Part shown: piece by piece, positions 34,837 through 43,593 of the stretch | Layout of the letters: each line of letters opens with the position of its first letter | How positions within the stretch are numbered: the first letter of the stretch is position 1 | NCBI RefSeq assembly: GCF_901538355.1 | Contig: NZ_LR593887.1 | Span: forward strand, 1,216,920-1,280,919 | DNA from: Tuwongella immobilis | GTDB taxonomy: Bacteria; Planctomycetota; Planctomycetia; Gemmatales; Gemmataceae | DNA: 64,000 nt | Reading direction: 5' to 3' | Position numbers and translations under genes: made by a program | Notes under the pieces: model-generated | Told to the model about the DNA's origin: nothing | What the model saw: only the letters and a program-made list of their open reading frames with translations | Database searches by the model: none

Positions 34837-37800
34837 ATGTTGAGGAAACGATTGCTCCCAAAAACATACCAACGACAAGGGGTAATCCTCCTTGTGGTCG
34901 TGGTAATGCTCGCATTGTTCGCCGTGATCGGGTTGTCGTTTGTACTCTATTCGGAGTCGGAAGCGAATGCTTCACGACTCTATCGCGAATCACAGTCGTT
35001 CGCCACTCGTGGGACGGCACCAGATCCAACTGCGATTTTTAATCGTGGTCTCGGAGACATTATTTATGATGCTCCAGACGACGAGACGGGTGTTTATAAT
35101 GCCGTGCGCGGTCATAGTCTCTCACGAGCAGTTTATGGTTTTAAGTACGATTTTACGAAATTAGGCGCAACGAACCGCTGGACCATTAACGGTGCGGATA
35201 ACCGAGTTCCCTTCAACGGGCTTGGGATGATCACCAATGGCCAACCCTCTTTGAGTGGATACGATCATCAGACTCGGATCAACTACTCATATTTTCCAGG
35301 TGATCCAACTGTAACTCAAATGCTGGACCCGGAACGGCTGGCTCCCCGTGCCCCGTTTGCTGCTCCAAGCAATATCTACATCGGGAAGAACGCAGGGTAT
35401 ACCTATCCCGATCTCAACAATGCTTACCTGGGGGCGATTCGTGCGAGCGATGGCCGCGTGTTGATTCCGTCATTCCATCGACCCGATTTGTTTAATTACA
35501 ATGACGCGAATCCAACGGTACCTCATCCACAAGCGTTTAACGATCCAGCCCATCCCAACTGGACGAATGTTATTGGGAAGTATCGAACTCTGCGTCCACG
35601 ACCGGAAGATCAGAAACTGAATGCGACCGATACGCCGACATTTCCCTATCCGGTGGATATTGGCGGGGATGTGAAGAACGTTGAAGGCTCACTGGGGTTC
35701 AACGGTACGCCGGACGGAATGGATTCAATTTGGGTTGACCATGATTATCCAGTTCGAGATTGGAACGGCCGACTTTATAAGCCGTTATTCGCATGGTTTA
35801 TTGCGGATCTCGATGGGCGTGTGAATTTGAATACGGCCGGGAATATTCGGTATGCGTCGAATCAAGGTTGGGGTGGCTGGGAAGTGAATCCCGCCTATGT
35901 GTTGAATCGTAGTGGGGCGGAATATCAACAATTGTTGGCCAGCACTGGGACGGTGATTGGTCGTTATGGTCGTGCGGATGCGCTGGACGGTCAGTTTCGG
36001 CCGCGTTCGGTGACCGGTGCCAGTTTGGCGACCCCGGGTACTGCCCCCCGTGATTATGCTCGGGTCGATTATGATTCGGGTGATAAGTCCGCTGCGTTAG
36101 CCGCTGGCACTGGATTTGGACTCCCCGCTTCGGGTGATAATCGATTATATCCGGCATTCGATGCCCGTTATGGCGATGGCAATGCGATCGAACGGACCGA
36201 TCATCCTTCGGTGCATTCAAGCTATTTCAATCCTGATTTCACACCAACCGGGATGCCCAATTGGAAGAACCGAATTTTCTCGATTGCTGATATGCGACTG
36301 CTCAACTGGAAATACACTGGTGATTCGACTGTCTATCAGGAATCTGATCTCGGCAAACTACTTCCCAACAATCTCGGTTCGAATATCACCACTGGGTTGA
36401 ACCCGCGATTTGCGACGACGACGGTGAGCAGTGACTTCGCATTTCCGGGGATAAAGCCGTTTCTTTCGTCTTTTGCAGGAACGGAACGTCTCTCCTATAC
36501 CAGCGGGGCGATTCCGAATTATCCATCGCCTGTTTCCGGGGCGGGCTATAACGCCGCTCCAAGCTTTATTGCCAATCAGCCGCCGATTCAATCGGGTGAT
36601 GTCCGCGGGTATGATGCGTTGAATGGCTCCGCGTTACCGACGGATTGGCGATCGACCGCGTCCGCTTGCAGCATTCCAGGGTATGAATATGTGGGGGCGT
36701 TGAATTTAAATCGCCAGCTCACGGATTATCGAATCGATCCCAACGCCGCGTTTGATGCGGGGGCCAATGCGAATTTGGCGACGAACACGGCTCATGTGCA
36801 GCGAGCGGAACGTGAACGTCAAGAAATGGCGTTGGAAATCTATAAGCGGCTGATTATCACAACCGGTGTGAATTATGCTGCTACCAAGGCGGCCCAACCC
36901 AATGAATGGAATGCCAAGCGTTGGATGGCTCAATTGGCGGTGAATATCGTTGATTATATTGATAATGACGATGTGATGACGCCGTTTGTTGCCTGGACTC
37001 GGATCCAGCCGAATCGCCCTTCAACAGATTCGGTGCCTTCTCCAGCTGATCCAAACATGCTCGTGCCAAATGAGGATGATCTAACGGAAGTGGTTTGGGG
37101 CACGGAACTTCCGCGATTGGTGTTGAATGAGGCGTATGCGGAAGTCCGCAACCATCCGGATGACACCAATCCGACGCCTGATCCCATGGATATGAAGAAA
37201 CGCCCGACTAAAGATTTTCTCATGAATTTTTGGGTGGAGCTGCATAATCCGTTGGCTCCGGATTCGACCGCTGCGGATAACGGTGCGGCGCGTCTGGTGA
37301 ATTCGGCGGGGCAGGCGGTCTACCGGCTGCAAATCATCCAACCCACGTTGCTCACCAATCCGAATTGGTTGACATCGCTGCAAAATAATCGCGGCAATGT
37401 GAATAACGATTATGATGCCGATGACGGGACGACTCCCTTTCCGCCGCATGTGAAATTGGAAGTGAGCAATTGGAACATGGCACCGGCTCCGATCAATCCG
37501 ATGCCTCCTCCGGCGACGGATACGAATATCGTGTTGCCGGCCAATCACACGTATGCGGGCGTGGATAACGCGAATAATGGATTTTATGTGGTGGGGCCGA
37601 ATTTCAATTTGGGCCCGGCTCCGGCTGGCATGGATAATCAGCCGATGCGCTGCACGCTCCGCAAAGAATATAACGAGATGCAGCCCCCAGATTCGGTTGT
37701 GAATCGTACCGCGATGACCTATCCGGTCGAGCGTGGGAATAAGGACACGAACGCGAACATCCCAGCAGCTCATGATGTGGTGTTGCGTCGATTGGCGAAT

Positions 37801-39552
37801 CCGTATTTGCCGTATCAACCGAATCAGACGATGCCGTTATATAACCCGTATATCACCGTGGATGTGATGCGGGATGTCCGCACGCAAGATGGGTTGGCAT
37901 ACGACCAGAACGGCGAGCGGATGGCTCCGATCCAGGTGGCGGATCGCGTCGCGTATGGCAAGCGGTCGCCCTATGGCAGTGCGTTCGATGCGAATCCGGC
38001 AAATAATCAGATTGTGGAGCAAGATCCGGCGACGCAACGTCCGGGTGAGCCGAAAACGACGTTCTTCCGGCACAACGGTCGGCAAGATACTGGTCCAACG
38101 AATTCGGCAGGCGATACGTTGGACACGCCGTTTGAGTGGTTGGTGCATCTGGATCGGCAGCTGATTAACATTTTTGAAATTCAGCATGTGTCCGCATTTA
38201 AACCGCATCAACTCACGCAAGAGTTTAAGCGAACTCAGGGGACACCGCCGCCGGGATTGAGCCATCGTCATGTGGCGCCTTGGTTGCGTGATCCGACGGC
38301 CGCGAATACCCTGGCATTTGCTCCCTCGACGCGGTTGTACCGTGCGTTGGAACTGCTGACCACGGCGAGCCGCACGGAATATCAAGGCAATCTGGCGCGA
38401 GTGCCAGGGAAGATTAACATTAACACGATTTATGATCGTGAAGTGTTGCAAGCGTTGATTGACCCGCAGCAATCGAATAGCTTCCATCAGTCAACGAATT
38501 ATTCCACGGCGACGACGAATGATTTGCTGCCGCTTTGGGATCGAATTCTGCAAGTGCGTTCCCCGGCGTTGGTTACCGCGAATCCGAACCCGCGAATCAC
38601 CGCCCAGGATCAGCCGTTCATGAGTTTCGGCGAACCATATATTAACGATGGAACGCCGACCGATCATGTGGGGCGAACACTGGTGCGAACCATCGGTGGA
38701 AACGCGACTCCGGATTTGGCGATGAATAACTCGATCTTTGAGGATTTATCGCAAACCAATAGCTATGTGCGCGATGAGATGTTGCGGAAGATGCAGAATA
38801 ACATCACGACGCGGTCTAACACATTTGCGGTTTGGTGTACGGTGGGTTATTTTGAAGTGCGTGGGTATAACGCTCAAGGGCGTCCTTGTTTGGGGACGGA
38901 AATTTCAGAATTGCCGCGAAATCGCTTCTTTGCGATTGTGGATCGCACCAATCTGTCGCTGGCGGTGGTGCAAACCCCGGCTCCTGCGACGCCGGGCGAG
39001 CCACGAGTGGGCATGAATCGAACTCCGGGACCGAAGCCGTGCTTCTTTAAGATTGAGCAAATGGAAATTGATCCGGCGACAACTCCGGACAATCGATTTG
39101 CGACGGTGGTGGTGCCGGTGAGCGAGTATCAAATCTCGGGTCAGCCGGTGAATACGCCGCCGACCACTGTGTCGATCGATCAGCGATCGACCACGCCCGG
39201 CCTTGTGGTGAATCGTGTGGAAGGGGTGTACGATGGCCAGGAATGGTCGGTGAGTGTGAATACCCCGTTCTATGTGATGGGCCTTGGGAATTCGGTGGCG
39301 GGTTCGATTCCTGCCGATGGAACGGTGATTGCCCCGATTCAAGTTTACGGGCCGCCGGTGGGGGCACCCGCTGGGGCGATGGGGGTTGCGGTCTTCAAGG
39401 TGCGTTTGGCGAATGAAGTCACGGTGCCGAATTTGTCGCCGGGCGATAGTTTCTCGAATGTGCCGTTGGGGAACCCGGGGCCGCAGAAGGACTTTAATGT
39501 GGCTTCTCCGGTGTATTCGGGCGTGGTGCCGTTGGCCGTGCAGGTGCGTTAA
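34837..39552 (+). CDS. Giant GspK/PilX-like minor pilin-type protein
   Basis: A 1571-residue protein with an N-terminal prepilin-like helix, RQGVILLVVVVMLALFAVIGL, lacking the Glu at +5; absence of that Glu is characteristic of GspK, the tip pseudopilin. GspK proteins are usually about 300 residues, so this is roughly five times longer. The mature part is rich in Asn, Pro, Asp and Tyr, with few cysteines. A GspK-like helical section may lie near residues 1170-1240 (RVPGKININT, then DREVLQALIDPQQ): KININTA-like text is typical of GspK. It closes the GHIJK-ordered cluster. The end is marked by a strong terminator. Confidence 0.85.
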   Translation: MLRKRLLPKTYQRQGVILLVVVVMLALFAVIGLSFVLYSESEANASRLYRESQSFATRGTAPDPTAIFNRGLGDIIYDAPDDETGVYNAVRGHSLSRAVYGFKYDFTKLGATNRWTINGADNRVPFNGLGMITNGQPSLSGYDHQTRINYSYFPGDPTVTQMLDPERLAPRAPFAAPSNIYIGKNAGYTYPDLNNAYLGAIRASDGRVLIPSFHRPDLFNYNDANPTVPHPQAFNDPAHPNWTNVIGKYRTLRPRPEDQKLNATDTPTFPYPVDIGGDVKNVEGSLGFNGTPDGMDSIWVDHDYPVRDWNGRLYKPLFAWFIADLDGRVNLNTAGNIRYASNQGWGGWEVNPAYVLNRSGAEYQQLLASTGTVIGRYGRADALDGQFRPRSVTGASLATPGTAPRDYARVDYDSGDKSAALAAGTGFGLPASGDNRLYPAFDARYGDGNAIERTDHPSVHSSYFNPDFTPTGMPNWKNRIFSIADMRLLNWKYTGDSTVYQESDLGKLLPNNLGSNITTGLNPRFATTTVSSDFAFPGIKPFLSSFAGTERLSYTSGAIPNYPSPVSGAGYNAAPSFIANQPPIQSGDVRGYDALNGSALPTDWRSTASACSIPGYEYVGALNLNRQLTDYRIDPNAAFDAGANANLATNTAHVQRAERERQEMALEIYKRLIITTGVNYAATKAAQPNEWNAKRWMAQLAVNIVDYIDNDDVMTPFVAWTRIQPNRPSTDSVPSPADPNMLVPNEDDLTEVVWGTELPRLVLNEAYAEVRNHPDDTNPTPDPMDMKKRPTKDFLMNFWVELHNPLAPDSTAADNGAARLVNSAGQAVYRLQIIQPTLLTNPNWLTSLQNNRGNVNNDYDADDGTTPFPPHVKLEVSNWNMAPAPINPMPPPATDTNIVLPANHTYAGVDNANNGFYVVGPNFNLGPAPAGMDNQPMRCTLRKEYNEMQPPDSVVNRTAMTYPVERGNKDTNANIPAAHDVVLRRLANPYLPYQPNQTMPLYNPYITVDVMRDVRTQDGLAYDQNGERMAPIQVADRVAYGKRSPYGSAFDANPANNQIVEQDPATQRPGEPKTTFFRHNGRQDTGPTNSAGDTLDTPFEWLVHLDRQLINIFEIQHVSAFKPHQLTQEFKRTQGTPPPGLSHRHVAPWLRDPTAANTLAFAPSTRLYRALELLTTASRTEYQGNLARVPGKININTIYDREVLQALIDPQQSNSFHQSTNYSTATTNDLLPLWDRILQVRSPALVTANPNPRITAQDQPFMSFGEPYINDGTPTDHVGRTLVRTIGGNATPDLAMNNSIFEDLSQTNSYVRDEMLRKMQNNITTRSNTFAVWCTVGYFEVRGYNAQGRPCLGTEISELPRNRFFAIVDRTNLSLAVVQTPAPATPGEPRVGMNRTPGPKPCFFKIEQMEIDPATTPDNRFATVVVPVSEYQISGQPVNTPPTTVSIDQRSTTPGLVVNRVEGVYDGQEWSVSVNTPFYVMGLGNSVAGSIPADGTVIAPIQVYGPPVGAPAGAMGVAVFKVRLANEVTVPNLSPGDSFSNVPLGNPGPQKDFNVASPVYSGVVPLAVQVR

Positions 39553-39584
39553 GCATCGATCACGGATCGATTTGGAATGAAAAT

Positions 39585-39626
39585 CACTCCGCCCGGTGTC
39601 GATGTGAGTCGATGCCGGGCGGAGTG
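39585..39626. terminator. Strong bidirectional terminator hairpin
   Basis: Perfect 12-bp arms (39585-39596, CACTCCGCCCGG, and 39615-39626) enclose an 18-base loop. It lies 33 bases after the giant gene and about the same distance from the convergent gene's end. TGATTATT follows on the plus strand and TTTTCATT on the minus strand, which supports termination in both directions. Confidence 0.7.
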
Positions 39627-39658
39627 TGATTATTGGGTGTGAGTTTCATGGGGTGATG

Positions 39659-40390
39659 TTAATCGTCCCAATCATCATCCCAATCGTTGGCCTGGTGATA
39701 ACTCGGGCCGTGTTGGTGATACCATTTCCGGTTGGCATCATATCGAAACCAAGCGGCATCTTTGGCAGACCAATATAACCAACAACGAAGGTTGCGATCG
39801 TATTGTTCGTGAGTCCACTTGGGGTGGTTGTTGGCCGGGTAACCGCGTGCACCCCATTGCATCCGTTGGTTGCCGTCATCGATGATGATCGAATTGCCGA
39901 TTCCCTGCCGGCTATTTTGGATGATCGTTCGACTGGTTCCATTGGCGGAATCGATCACCAATTTCCGACCGACACCGTTGGCGGCACCATCGATTCGGAC
40001 TTCGCGTGGGGCGGCCGGTTGTGCCACGGGCGGCAGTGGCTGGGCTGGCACTTCAGGGGCTACCTGCGGCACCGCTTCGGGGGTAACTTCGGGTGGAGCA
40101 ACGGGTTGTGGCTCCAGCGGGGCGACATCGAGCGGCGGTGGCGGCGGTTGCTCCCGTGGGAGTTGAGGCAGCGGCGGCAGCGGTTCTCGAGGCGGTGGTG
40201 GTGCCGGTTGCGGCGTGATTTCGGTGGGATTCCAGCGGATGACTTGGCCGTTGACGATGACCATTCCGCGTTCCACGTCCACCAACACACCGGGCGTTTG
40301 CACAATCGGGGCCACCGGGGGCGGCACAGGCACTTCGGGAGTGCCCATGCCCAACACCAGCGATGGCAGATGAAGCCAGAGCGACATCAT
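39659..40390 (-). CDS. Secreted Pro-rich protein with ANGxG repeats
   Basis: A 243-residue protein of no family I recognise. A short hydrophobic N-terminus (WLHLPSLVLGMG) may be a signal. A small domain follows (VLVDVERGMVIVNGQVIRWNP), then a Pro-rich linker (about 60-125) with PPPPREPLPPLPQLP. Residues 130-175 hold three diverged repeats in which AANGVGRKLVI, SANGTSRTII and RQGIGNSIII align with the repeats of the next gene upstream. A C-terminal domain rich in Trp, Tyr, His and Asp ends in NDWDDDWDD. GGGAGA lies eight bases before the ATG. It follows the repeat protein gene by 42 bases, probably in one operon. Confidence 0.7.
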   Translation of the reverse strand: MMSLWLHLPSLVLGMGTPEVPVPPPVAPIVQTPGVLVDVERGMVIVNGQVIRWNPTEITPQPAPPPPREPLPPLPQLPREQPPPPPLDVAPLEPQPVAPPEVTPEAVPQVAPEVPAQPLPPVAQPAAPREVRIDGAANGVGRKLVIDSANGTSRTIIQNSRQGIGNSIIIDDGNQRMQWGARGYPANNHPKWTHEQYDRNLRCWLYWSAKDAAWFRYDANRKWYHQHGPSYHQANDWDDDWDD

Positions 40391-40432
40391 GGAAATCGTC
40401 TCCCGTTGGGATAAATCGTTGGTCGGTTGGAA

Positions 40433-40978
40433 TTAACGATTCCGAATTCGCCCACTGTTGCCGACACCGTTGAAGCTATCGGTAATGACGTTGACGTTAA
40501 TTCCGTTGGAAGTCCGATTCCCCAGATTGATGCTGTTGCCCGCACCGTTGGCGCTATTGGTAATGACGTTGATGTTGATTCCACCGACACCCGGAATCCC
40601 ACCGGGGAAGCCCGAATGAACCGGCCGGCCATTGTGAATCCCAATGTGATTGCCGATTCCGTTGGCACTGTTGTGGATATGATTGTGATTCACACCGCCC
40701 GGAGCGAATCCGCCCGGATGGAAGCCGTTGTGGGGGAATCCGCCCTGATGGAATCCACTCTGAGGAAATCCACCGTGAGGGAAGCCGCCGGGGACGAAGC
40801 CACCGGGGAAATATCCGGGGAAGCCGGGGCGAGAGCCGTTATTCACAATAATCGAGTTACCAACACCGTTGGCACTATTATTGATCCGTGTTCGTGACGT
40901 TGGAGATTGAGCCGACGCATTGGAGTTGAAGGTCAGGAACGCACCCATCACAGCCAACACCAGAAGAAGACGCTTCAT
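40433..40978 (-). CDS. Secreted protein with four ANGxGNxI repeats and Gly-Phe-rich core
   Basis: A 181-residue secreted protein of unrecognised family. The signal peptide (MKRLLLVLAVMGAFL, cleavage after ASA) is clear. Four repeats follow the form INxSANGxGNxI: near residues 32-48, 101-117, 139-155 and 165-180, the last diverged to SFNGVGNSGRI. Between the first two lies a Gly-Phe core (about 51-95) with a five-residue period such as PGGF and PHGGF. The repeats resemble curlin-type units in spacing of Asn, Gly and hydrophobic residues but lack the Gln ladder. ATG 40978 is chosen so the signal is at the N-terminus. It is divergent from the peptidase gene. Confidence 0.75.
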   Translation of the reverse strand: MKRLLLVLAVMGAFLTFNSNASAQSPTSRTRINNSANGVGNSIIVNNGSRPGFPGYFPGGFVPGGFPHGGFPQSGFHQGGFPHNGFHPGGFAPGGVNHNHIHNSANGIGNHIGIHNGRPVHSGFPGGIPGVGGININVITNSANGAGNSINLGNRTSNGINVNVITDSFNGVGNSGRIRNR

Positions 40979-41201
40979 CGGAGTCCATCCTATTTTCAAG
41001 TTGAAAATCGTTGGGAAGTCAGGATTCGGCGGGTGTTATGTCTCGTCGTCCTGTTCGCCAGGGGAATCGGGAAGGGGGGAGAACTTGCGCGTCCGAAAAT
41101 GGGAAAAAATCGGATGGCGGGAGAAAAGAAGTCAACGATTCGATTGAGAATGCCGAAGGCGACCGCTTGCGACAGGCCGATGCGGTCGGTATGCTGCAAT
41201 C

Positions 41202-43478
41202 ATGAAACGACTCCTTGGAATGATGCTTCTTGCGCTGGTGCTGGCGACTGCTCACCAGATTCGCGCTGAATCCACTCCTGAAGCGAAGGGGAAGCCCCTG
41301 GACGCTGCGTTCATGCGATTATTTGCGGAAACTCGCGGATTTCTCAGCGGGCGACCGGTGAAAGCCAAGCCCTCTCCCGATGGCCAATCGGTGCTGTTTC
41401 TGCGGGGCGAAGCCAAAGGCGGGAAGCTAAAATTATATGAATTCCGTCTCGCAAATCGGGAAACCCGCGAACTGTTGACTCCCGAAACCGTGTTGCAAGG
41501 GGCCGAGGAGACGCTCTCCGCCGAGGAACGGGCCCGTCGAGAACGGATGCGCTTGGTTGCCGGCGGATTCACGGATTATCAATTTGATCCCACCAATGGC
41601 GATCAGTTGTTATTGCCGTTATCCGGAAAATTATATTTATTCACACGATCGACTCGCAAAGTCCGGGAATTAAAGACCGGGCCAGGAGTGTTGATCGATC
41701 CGAAATGGTCGCCCACGGGCAAGCAAATTGCCTATGTCCGCGATCATGATGTGCGCTTGTACGATCTTGCCAGCGATCAAGAATGGACCGTCACCACCGG
41801 CGGCACCGAAGCCAAACCGCACGGGGAGGCGGAGTTTGTCGCGCAAGAGGAGATGGGGCGATTGACGGGCTATTGGTTCTCGCCCGATGGAACGCAAATC
41901 GTGTTCGAGGAATACGATACGGCCGGTGTGGAGACTTGGTATGTGGCCGATGCCAGCAAGCCGGATCGGGCTCCACAGACGCAATTTTACCCCCGTCCGG
42001 GCAAGGCGAATGTCCGGGTGCGGGTCGGCATCGCCGATCTACCCACCGCCGAAGACCTCACCAGCAAAGCCCCGAAGTGGATCGAATGGAACACGCTGCC
42101 CGGCGAAGAAGGGCAGACCTTCCCGTATTTGGCCAACGTGATTTGGTCGAAGCATGGCCCGTTGACGTTGGTGCTGCAAACGCGGCGGCAAGATCGTAAG
42201 CGATTTGTGAGTGTCGATCCCAAATCGGGAGCATTGGCCGTTTATGATCGGTCGCATACGGATGCGGCATGGACCAATTTGCGCAGTGACGAGCCGCGAT
42301 TTCTGCCCGGCGGAACCTATCTGCATGTGTTGGAAGTTGCCAATGGCGATGAACTGCGTGAGTCCAAGATCACTGGCGAGCATCGACCGATTGTGCCGGC
42401 GACGTTGGGATTGCACGAAATTGAAGTCGTCGCGGTTCGTGGGGAGCGGATCTTTTTCCAAGCGACAAAATCGCCGGGACAAATGCACCTGTTCCAGGTG
42501 ACTCGCCCCACGAATTGGAGCGAGTCGGCCGCCACTCCCACTCCCTTGTCGCACGGCGAGGGGATGTTTGGCATGACGCTCAGTAAAGATGCGTCGTTCT
42601 GGGTCGAATCCTGCACCACGCTGCGGCAAATGCCGACCTTGACTGTTCGCAACGCCGATGGCACCGCGTTGGGAGTGCTGCCATCGGTGGCGATTGAACC
42701 GCCGTTTCAGCCAAACGTGACCGTCCAAAAATTGGGCGACGGTTTGGGGTATTATACGGCAATCGTGCGGCCGCAGAATTTCCAGTCGGGCAAGAAATAT
42801 CCGGTGTTGGTGGATGTGTACGGTGGTCCGCGGCATATCACCGTGCTGCACGGGATGCGTGCGTGGCTGCGCGATCAGTGGCTGGCCGATCAGGGATTCA
42901 TCGTTGTGGCGGTGGATAACCGCGGCACACCGGGCCGGGGGCGGGATTGGGAGCGGGCTGTCTATCGCAAGTTTGGTTCGGTGCCGTTGGAGGATCAAGT
43001 CGCGGGGCTGGCTGCGCTCGGTAAATCCTTTCCGGAATTGGATTTGCAGCGGGTGGGCATCGTCGGCTGGTCGTTTGGCGGTTACATGTCGGCACAGGCA
43101 GTGTTGAAGCGGCCCGATGTCTTCCATGCGGCCGTCGCCGGGGCACCGGTCACGGATTGGGAAGATTACGATACGCACTATACCGAGCGGTATATGGGGC
43201 TGCTTCCGGAGGATCAGGCGGCGTATGCGGACGGCTCGCTGTTGCCGGCGGCCAAATCGTTGAAACGACCGTTGCTGTTGGTCCACGGGACGGCGGATGA
43301 CAATGTCTATTTCCGGCATTCGCTGCGGTTGGCCGATGCGCTGTTTAAGAACGGCCAAGATTTTGACGTGCTTCCCCTGGCTGCCCAAACCCACATGGTT
43401 GCCGACCCGTTGGCCACCGAACGACTGTGGATTCGCATTAGCCAGTTTTTCCGCAAGCAGTTGGGAGAACCGAAGTAA
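41202..43478 (+). CDS. Dipeptidyl peptidase IV-type S9B serine protease
   Basis: A 758-residue exported serine exopeptidase. A signal peptide (MKRLLGMMLLALVLATAHQIRA) precedes the N-terminal DPP-IV propeller (about 50-480) and the alpha/beta hydrolase domain (about 510-755). The catalytic serine is Ser624 in GWSFGGYMS; the Asp lies in HGTADDNVYF (699-700) and His731 in AQTHMV. The paired Glu of the DPP-IV substrate pocket is seen in EFVAQEEMGRLTGYWFS. The enzyme should remove N-terminal dipeptides, preferably after Pro or Ala, in the periplasm. It is monocistronic or leads the kinase gene 115 bases downstream. Confidence 0.95.
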   Translation: MKRLLGMMLLALVLATAHQIRAESTPEAKGKPLDAAFMRLFAETRGFLSGRPVKAKPSPDGQSVLFLRGEAKGGKLKLYEFRLANRETRELLTPETVLQGAEETLSAEERARRERMRLVAGGFTDYQFDPTNGDQLLLPLSGKLYLFTRSTRKVRELKTGPGVLIDPKWSPTGKQIAYVRDHDVRLYDLASDQEWTVTTGGTEAKPHGEAEFVAQEEMGRLTGYWFSPDGTQIVFEEYDTAGVETWYVADASKPDRAPQTQFYPRPGKANVRVRVGIADLPTAEDLTSKAPKWIEWNTLPGEEGQTFPYLANVIWSKHGPLTLVLQTRRQDRKRFVSVDPKSGALAVYDRSHTDAAWTNLRSDEPRFLPGGTYLHVLEVANGDELRESKITGEHRPIVPATLGLHEIEVVAVRGERIFFQATKSPGQMHLFQVTRPTNWSESAATPTPLSHGEGMFGMTLSKDASFWVESCTTLRQMPTLTVRNADGTALGVLPSVAIEPPFQPNVTVQKLGDGLGYYTAIVRPQNFQSGKKYPVLVDVYGGPRHITVLHGMRAWLRDQWLADQGFIVVAVDNRGTPGRGRDWERAVYRKFGSVPLEDQVAGLAALGKSFPELDLQRVGIVGWSFGGYMSAQAVLKRPDVFHAAVAGAPVTDWEDYDTHYTERYMGLLPEDQAAYADGSLLPAAKSLKRPLLLVHGTADDNVYFRHSLRLADALFKNGQDFDVLPLAAQTHMVADPLATERLWIRISQFFRKQLGEPK

Positions 43479-43523
43479 GGTCGATTGGCGTTGACATGAT
43501 TTCTCGGATTCTCGTTACCAAGA

Positions 43524-43553
43524 TTGCAGACCCATCCCGGAAGATTCTATAAT
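43524..43553 (+). promoter_or_regulatory. Sigma-70-type promoter for the kinase-SUMF1 gene
   Basis: TTGCAG (43524-43529), an 18-base spacer and a perfect TATAAT (43548-43553) lie 40 bases before the ATG at 43594. Confidence 0.55.
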
Positions 43554-43593
43554 CGCGGGGTGGGTGGATGTCATTCTCTTGAGGGAATTCCGG

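Noticed and set aside
41011-41205. Possible small gene upstream of the dipeptidyl peptidase
   Set aside because: It starts with GTG without a good ribosome site, has Ser/Gly/Arg low-complexity text and overlaps the peptidase start.
42039-43394. A 451-residue antisense frame within the dipeptidyl peptidase gene
   Set aside because: The sense frame carries the full catalytic triad and signal peptide; the antisense text is low in hydrophobic structure and has no recognisable motif.
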